Shown here piece after piece: positions 32,332-33,179 of a DNA stretch of 33,179 nucleotides. Origin of the DNA: an uncultured Lachnospiraceae bacterium (lineage in GTDB: Bacteria > Bacillota > Clostridia > Lachnospirales > Lachnospiraceae); the NCBI GenBank assembly GCA_910588865.1, contig CAJUSJ010000041.1, positions 1 to 33,179 on the forward strand, read 5' to 3'. Numbering within the stretch: the stretch's first letter is position 1; each line of letters opens with the position of its first letter. A program made the translations under genes and the position numbers. The notes under the pieces are model-generated. The model was not told the origin of the DNA. It was given only the letters and a program-made list of their open reading frames with translations, and did not search any database.

Positions 32332-32904
32332 ATGAAAAACGCATGCGTTATAAAGAAATGCGGAGTTGTCAGCTTTACCAATGAGATCTATGAGGCACTG
32401 GTGATATTTCATGAGGACAGTCTGATGGAGCTGTCTATTGAGGATAAAAAGACAGGTGAGACTCCCTTCTATCTTCATTTTGAAGCCAGGGATGCCAAAA
32501 CCGCCCATGATAATTTTCAGGCATTTTTCGCCTTCTTTTGCGACAGGCGGCCTGTAAAGGAACGTCTGGACGTCATTGCGGTGAAGAACAGGCAGCCTAT
32601 GAAGCTTTTGGTAAGCTGCACTTCCGGCCTTACATCCTCTTATTTCGCGTACACTATGAAAAATGCTTTGGATAAAGTTGGTATTGAGGCCACCATAGAC
32701 GCGGTCAGCTTTACGGAGATCGATAAGGTGCAGAGTGAGTATGATTATATTCTGCTGGCCCCGCAGATCGCCTATAAGCTGCCGGAATACAGGAAGAAGT
32801 ACGGAAACAGAGTCATGAAGGTAGACAGCAGGGATTTCGCCAGCTGCGATGTCAACAGGGTTATAAACCGCGTTATCCGGCTTGGCCGGGTACATGTGGC
32901 GTGA
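32332..32904 (+). CDS. Solitary protein with C-terminal PTS IIB (lactose/cellobiose-like) domain
   Basis: A 190-residue protein. Residues ~90-180 look like a PTS IIB domain: MKLLVSCTSGLTSSYFAYTM carries the phospho-acceptor Cys (C96) with its P-loop, followed by DYILLAPQIAYKLPEYRKKY. The N-terminal ~88 residues (MKNACVIKKCGVVSFTNEIY onward) are not recognised and are not part of normal IIB proteins. No IIA or IIC gene is nearby, so it may be a sensor or regulator phosphorylated by a PTS elsewhere rather than a transporter subunit. No convincing ribosome site precedes ATG 32332, so the 5' end may be truncated. Confidence 0.68.
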   Translation: MKNACVIKKCGVVSFTNEIYEALVIFHEDSLMELSIEDKKTGETPFYLHFEARDAKTAHDNFQAFFAFFCDRRPVKERLDVIAVKNRQPMKLLVSCTSGLTSSYFAYTMKNALDKVGIEATIDAVSFTEIDKVQSEYDYILLAPQIAYKLPEYRKKYGNRVMKVDSRDFASCDVNRVINRVIRLGRVHVA

Positions 32905-33057
32905 ATGATAAAGGAGGAGGGGCGGACCCAGCGGGAGAAAGTGACCCGCATGGTAGACGCGTTTATAAAGCAGGGCTGACATATTTTGACACGGCTTATG
33001 CCTATGAGGGAAGTGAGGAGGCCACCTGCCCACCTACGAAAAGTACCGCTGCTTTAG
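32905..33057 (+). pseudogene. Aldo/keto reductase fragment
   Basis: Two frames carry adjoining parts of the family's N-terminal region: VTRMVDAFIKQG stops at TGA 32977-32979, and after a one-base shift the sequence continues LTYFDTAYAYEGSEEAT, the conserved FDTAYxYxGSE block with the catalytic Asp. LPTYEKYRCF, which resembles a later segment, follows in a third frame at about 33026-33055. The rest of the ~300-residue enzyme is missing. AAAGGAGGAG lies inside the first frame. Confidence 0.7.
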
Positions 33058-33118
33058 TCAAAGGCTTGTATTTATTCATTTCCCTTTATATAATAGGGGC
33101 ATGATTGGAGGAACGGAT

Positions 33119-33179
33119 ATGACGTTACAGCAATTAAAATATATGATAACAGTAGCGGAAAAAGGTTCTATCACAGAGG
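33119..33179 (+). CDS. LysR-family regulator, N-terminal start (partial)
   Basis: Only the first 20 codons are in the window: MTLQQLKYMITVAEKGSITE, the typical first helix of a LysR helix-turn-helix. GGAGGA lies 6 bases before ATG 33119. The gene continues beyond the end. Confidence 0.85.
   Translation, partial: MTLQQLKYMITVAEKGSITE

Overview
The window looks like a chromosomal segment of a gut-type Lachnospiraceae (Enterocloster / Lachnoclostridium-like Firmicute). The pointers are a pyruvate:ferredoxin oxidoreductase, AGGAGG ribosome sites, consensus sigma-A promoters, Gram-positive lipoprotein signals, an FMN riboswitch in front of a RibU-like riboflavin transporter, and an extracellular flavin-dependent reductase. 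I see no rRNA, tRNA, CRISPR array or prophage.

Layout. 1-557: the 3' end of pyruvate:ferredoxin oxidoreductase, closed by a strong terminator. 667-6545: an AT-richer sugar cassette made of a consensus promoter with an overlapping LacI-type operator, a decayed GH32 (sucrose/fructan hydrolase) gene, an intact binding protein with two permeases, a metallophosphoesterase, and a LacI regulator with its own promoter and terminator. 6693-10927: a YtrA-type GntR regulator behind a perfect palindrome, an ABC ATPase, a large ABC membrane protein and a small zinc-ribbon protein. 11008-12996: a DUF368 undecaprenyl-phosphate translocase-family gene divergent from an orphan LytTR response regulator, with a 21-22 bp periodic array of TGTC boxes between them. 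13016-17002: O-acetylhomoserine sulfhydrylase, FMN riboswitch plus ribU, and cardiolipin synthase. 17039-21844: an SLH-domain protein and a MacAB-like efflux set. 21852-25975: an M19 dipeptidase, then a three-gene binding protein/permease/ATPase transporter of the TrpXYZ type. 25973-28245: repeat-rich ground with a 108-bp tandem duplication, a TetR regulator, a remnant and an intact copy of a PD-(D/E)XK (Rpn/transposase-like) gene, and a 200-bp inverted-repeat element. 28448-31276: a lipoprotein with two FMN-binding domains fused to a fumarate-reductase-type flavoprotein, with a palindromic operator. 31404-33179: a decaying region with a damaged zinc-ribbon gene, a solitary PTS IIB-domain protein, an aldo/keto reductase fragment and the start of a LysR regulator.

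How the parts connect. The sugar cassette still has its promoter, importer and repressor but has lost its hydrolase, so it is either decaying or reused for another sugar. Flavin links two loci: RibU imports riboflavin under FMN control, and the reductase at 28537 needs FMN attached outside the cell plus FAD. Envelope functions recur: undecaprenyl phosphate recycling, cardiolipin, SLH protein, MacAB efflux. The most testable new regulatory idea is the LytTR box array between DUF368 and the LytTR gene. The most puzzling non-coding elements are the 108-bp tandem unit, the 200-bp inverted-repeat element, and a GC-rich palindromic repeat family seen at four places.
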